Source of the DNA: JALNZF01 sp049793155 | Lineage (GTDB): Bacteria > Nitrospirota > UBA9217 | Reading direction: 5' to 3' | DNA: 7,041 nucleotides | Assembly: GCA_049793155.1 (NCBI GenBank) | Contig: JBARBN010000097.1 | Location: 1 to 7,041 of the forward strand | Program-made: the position numbers and the translations under genes | Notes under the pieces: model-generated | Database searches by the model: none | Told to the model about the DNA's origin: nothing | What the model saw: only the letters and a program-made list of their open reading frames with translations | Shown: positions 6,009 to 7,041 of the stretch, one piece after another | How the letters are laid out: each line of letters opens with the position of its first letter | Numbering within the stretch: position 1 is the first letter of the stretch

Positions 6009-6217
6009 TGCGAGAACCGCTGCCAATCCATTCTCTGCGACGAAGACAATTACGTGCTCGCATTGGTCCATACATCCATCTGAATCCCCTTCGTGCGAAC
6101 ATCGTAAAAAAAACCATCGAAGAACTCAGCCGCTACCCCTTTTGCAGCCACCGGGCCGTCTTGGGGAAGACAAGCTATATAGTCTGGTCCAACCCAACCC
6201 AGACTTATAACACTTAA
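6009..6217 (+). pseudogene. Remnant of a REP-associated tyrosine (Y1-family) transposase, frameshifted
   Basis: Only a C-terminal part is left. From 6009 one frame reads CENRCQSILCDEDNYVLALV. From 6071 the next frame reads YIHLNPLRANIV and continues to SRYPFCSHRAVLGK. Joined, this is the conserved C-terminal half of RAYT/Y1 transposases, where the usual text is NRY.SILV...Y...L.RYIHLNPLRA. The break is at 6069-6070, where an Arg codon before YIHLNP has lost one base; without the shift, frame one stops at 6081-6083. The N-terminal half with the HUH metal site is missing, so no active enzyme can be made. The catalytic Tyr cannot be assigned with certainty. The tail after LGK is diverged and stops at 6215-6217. 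No REP-like hairpins or element ends were found next to it. Confidence 0.85.
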
Positions 6218-6246
6218 GGCCTACCCCGAAAATACACCGTCTATTC

Positions 6247-6275
6247 TTGACTTCCTCGACATATTTAATCATAAT
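6247..6275 (+). promoter_or_regulatory. Probable sigma70-type promoter for the NmrA-like gene
   Basis: TTGACT (6247-6252) and CATAAT (6270-6275) are 17 bases apart, each matching five of six consensus bases. This is the best promoter match I see in the window. Transcription from near 6282 would leave a leader of about 150 bases before ATG 6432. The lower half of the site runs into AT-rich DNA containing the palindrome TGATCA, but I cannot support a specific operator. Confidence 0.6.
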
Positions 6276-6315
6276 TATATTAATTGATCATTTAATTGGT
6301 TGCCTTCCATTAGCA

Positions 6316-6344
6316 TTGACATTAAGGACGGAATAAATGATACA
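6316..6344 (+). promoter_or_regulatory. Possible second promoter for the NmrA-like gene
   Basis: A perfect TTGACA (6316-6321) is followed 17 bases later by GATACA (6339-6344), a poor -10 box with three of six matches. It would give a leader of about 80 bases. It is weaker evidence than the upstream promoter; the two may act in tandem or one may be chance. Confidence 0.35.
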
Positions 6345-6418
6345 GATGCGATAACCGCAGTGGTTCTCGCGACGATGGGCCGTGACGTTAGGCTTCTCAC
6401 ATAGATTTCTGACTGAAT

Positions 6419-6425
6419 AAGGAGG
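6419..6425 (+). promoter_or_regulatory. Ribosome binding site of the NmrA-like gene
   Basis: AAGGAGG, 6 bases before ATG 6432. Another in-frame ATG at 6426 touches the site directly and is too close to be used, so 6432 is the start. Confidence 0.8.
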
Positions 6426-6431
6426 ATGACC

Positions 6432-7041
6432 ATGGCTGATAAGAAAATCATAGCAGTAGCGGGTGCGACGGGAGCCCAGGGCGGTGGCCTCGTCCGCGCC
6501 ATCATGGCCGACTCGGGCGGCCCGTTCACGGCACGAGCCCTTACTCGCAACCCCAATTCAGACAAGGCGAAGGCACTCGCCGCCCTGGGAGCCGAGATCG
6601 TGCATGCAGATGTGGATGACGCGTCGAGTCTGATGAATGCATTTCGGGGTGCGTACGGCGCCTACTGCGTCACCTTCTTCTGGGAGCACATGAAGCCGGA
6701 AAAGGAGCTGGCTGAAGCGCGTAACTTGGCGCAGGCGGTGAAGCAGGCGAAGGTCGCCCACGTTATCTGGTCCACGCTCGAGGACACTCGCAAGCTGGTG
6801 CCCCTCAGCGATAACCGCATGCCCACGCTCAGGGGCAAGTACAAGGTTCCACACTTCGACATAAAAGGCGAGGCAAATGGGATCTTCGTTCAACTCGGCG
6901 TACCGACAACCTTTCTCGTCACATCGTTCTACTGGGACAACTTGATCAACTTCGGCATGGGGCCGAAGAAGGGACCGGATGGCAGCCTGGCTCTTACCTT
7001 GCCGATGGGTAGCGCCCGGCTCGCGGGCATCGCGGCCGAGG
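6432..7041 (+). CDS. NmrA/HSCARG-like NAD(P)-binding protein, 3' end outside window
   Basis: 203 codons are visible and the frame is still open at the right edge; family members have about 300 residues. The N-terminus holds a Rossmann dinucleotide-binding motif, G11-A-T-G14-A-Q-G17, after strand IIAVA. Later stretches resemble human NMRAL1/HSCARG in order: FFWEHMK near residue 82, HVIWSTLED near 109, HFDIKGE near 141, LGVPTTFL near 154 and the GPDGSLALTLPMG turn near 180. The family is an atypical short-chain dehydrogenase fold. It usually binds NADP(H) as a redox sensor or regulator and often lacks the YxxxK active site; none is evident in the visible part. Ribosome binding site and promoter are good, and GC-rich codon use resembles the dsr genes. 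No link to sulfur metabolism can be read from the sequence. Confidence 0.88.
   Translation, partial: MADKKIIAVAGATGAQGGGLVRAIMADSGGPFTARALTRNPNSDKAKALAALGAEIVHADVDDASSLMNAFRGAYGAYCVTFFWEHMKPEKELAEARNLAQAVKQAKVAHVIWSTLEDTRKLVPLSDNRMPTLRGKYKVPHFDIKGEANGIFVQLGVPTTFLVTSFYWDNLINFGMGPKKGPDGSLALTLPMGSARLAGIAAE

Noticed and set aside
6275..6565. Minus-strand open frame opposite the start of the NmrA-like gene
   Set aside because: It is antisense to a Rossmann motif with a good promoter and ribosome binding site, and its product is low-complexity.

Overview
The first 4.5 kb is the dsrMKJOP operon, which encodes the membrane complex that links the quinone pool to dissimilatory sulfite reductase and DsrC. 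It is seen from the C-terminal end of dsrM through complete dsrK, dsrJ, dsrO and dsrP. A small ferredoxin gene follows in its own transcription unit. The gene order (J directly after K, with no dsrL between them and no dsrEFH visible) fits the reductive, sulfate or sulfite-reducing type better than the sulfur-oxidising type of Allochromatium. The likely source is an anaerobic bacterium, perhaps Nitrospirota or a deltaproteobacterial/Desulfobacterota lineage. The lineage is a guess from protein character and cannot be fixed from this window.

Layout: 2-427 dsrM (3' part); 430-2049 dsrK; 2049-2477 dsrJ; 2474-3304 dsrO; 3297-4469 dsrP; 4492-4526 strong terminator; 4539-4566 possible promoter; 4618-4803 ferredoxin; 4829-4863 second terminator; 4864-5443 very AT-rich DNA with no recognisable gene; 5444-5593 and 5593-5991 a coupled pair of small unrecognised genes (a one-helix membrane peptide and an exported 132-residue protein); 6009-6217 a frameshifted remnant of a REP-associated tyrosine (Y1) transposase; 6247-6344 one good and one weaker sigma70-type promoter; 6432-7041 the 5' two thirds of an NmrA/HSCARG-like NAD(P)-binding protein.

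How the genes work together: DsrM (b-haem, NarI-like) and DsrP (NrfD-like) are the two quinone-interacting membrane subunits. DsrK is the cytoplasmic HdrD-like subunit with two 4Fe-4S ferredoxin sites and a five-cysteine CCG site, thought to act on the DsrC trisulfide or disulfide. DsrJ (triple c-haem) and DsrO (Tat-exported Fe-S protein) lie on the outer face of the membrane. Stop and start codons overlap or lie 2 bases apart throughout, each with an AGGAGG-like site, so the complex is probably made by coupled translation. The separate ferredoxin has Asp in place of one cluster-ligand Cys, as in Desulfovibrio africanus ferredoxin III.

Base composition changes sharply after the ferredoxin terminator. 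One sampled 60-base stretch of dsrK is 63% G+C, while 5281-5340 is 17%. Composition returns to GC-rich in the NmrA-like gene. With the dead transposase, this suggests that about 4.9-6.4 kb is a patched, decaying insertion region. I see no clearly new multi-gene system. The most interesting points are the Asp-ligated ferredoxin, the coherent loss of one cluster site in DsrO, and the unknown secreted-protein pair.
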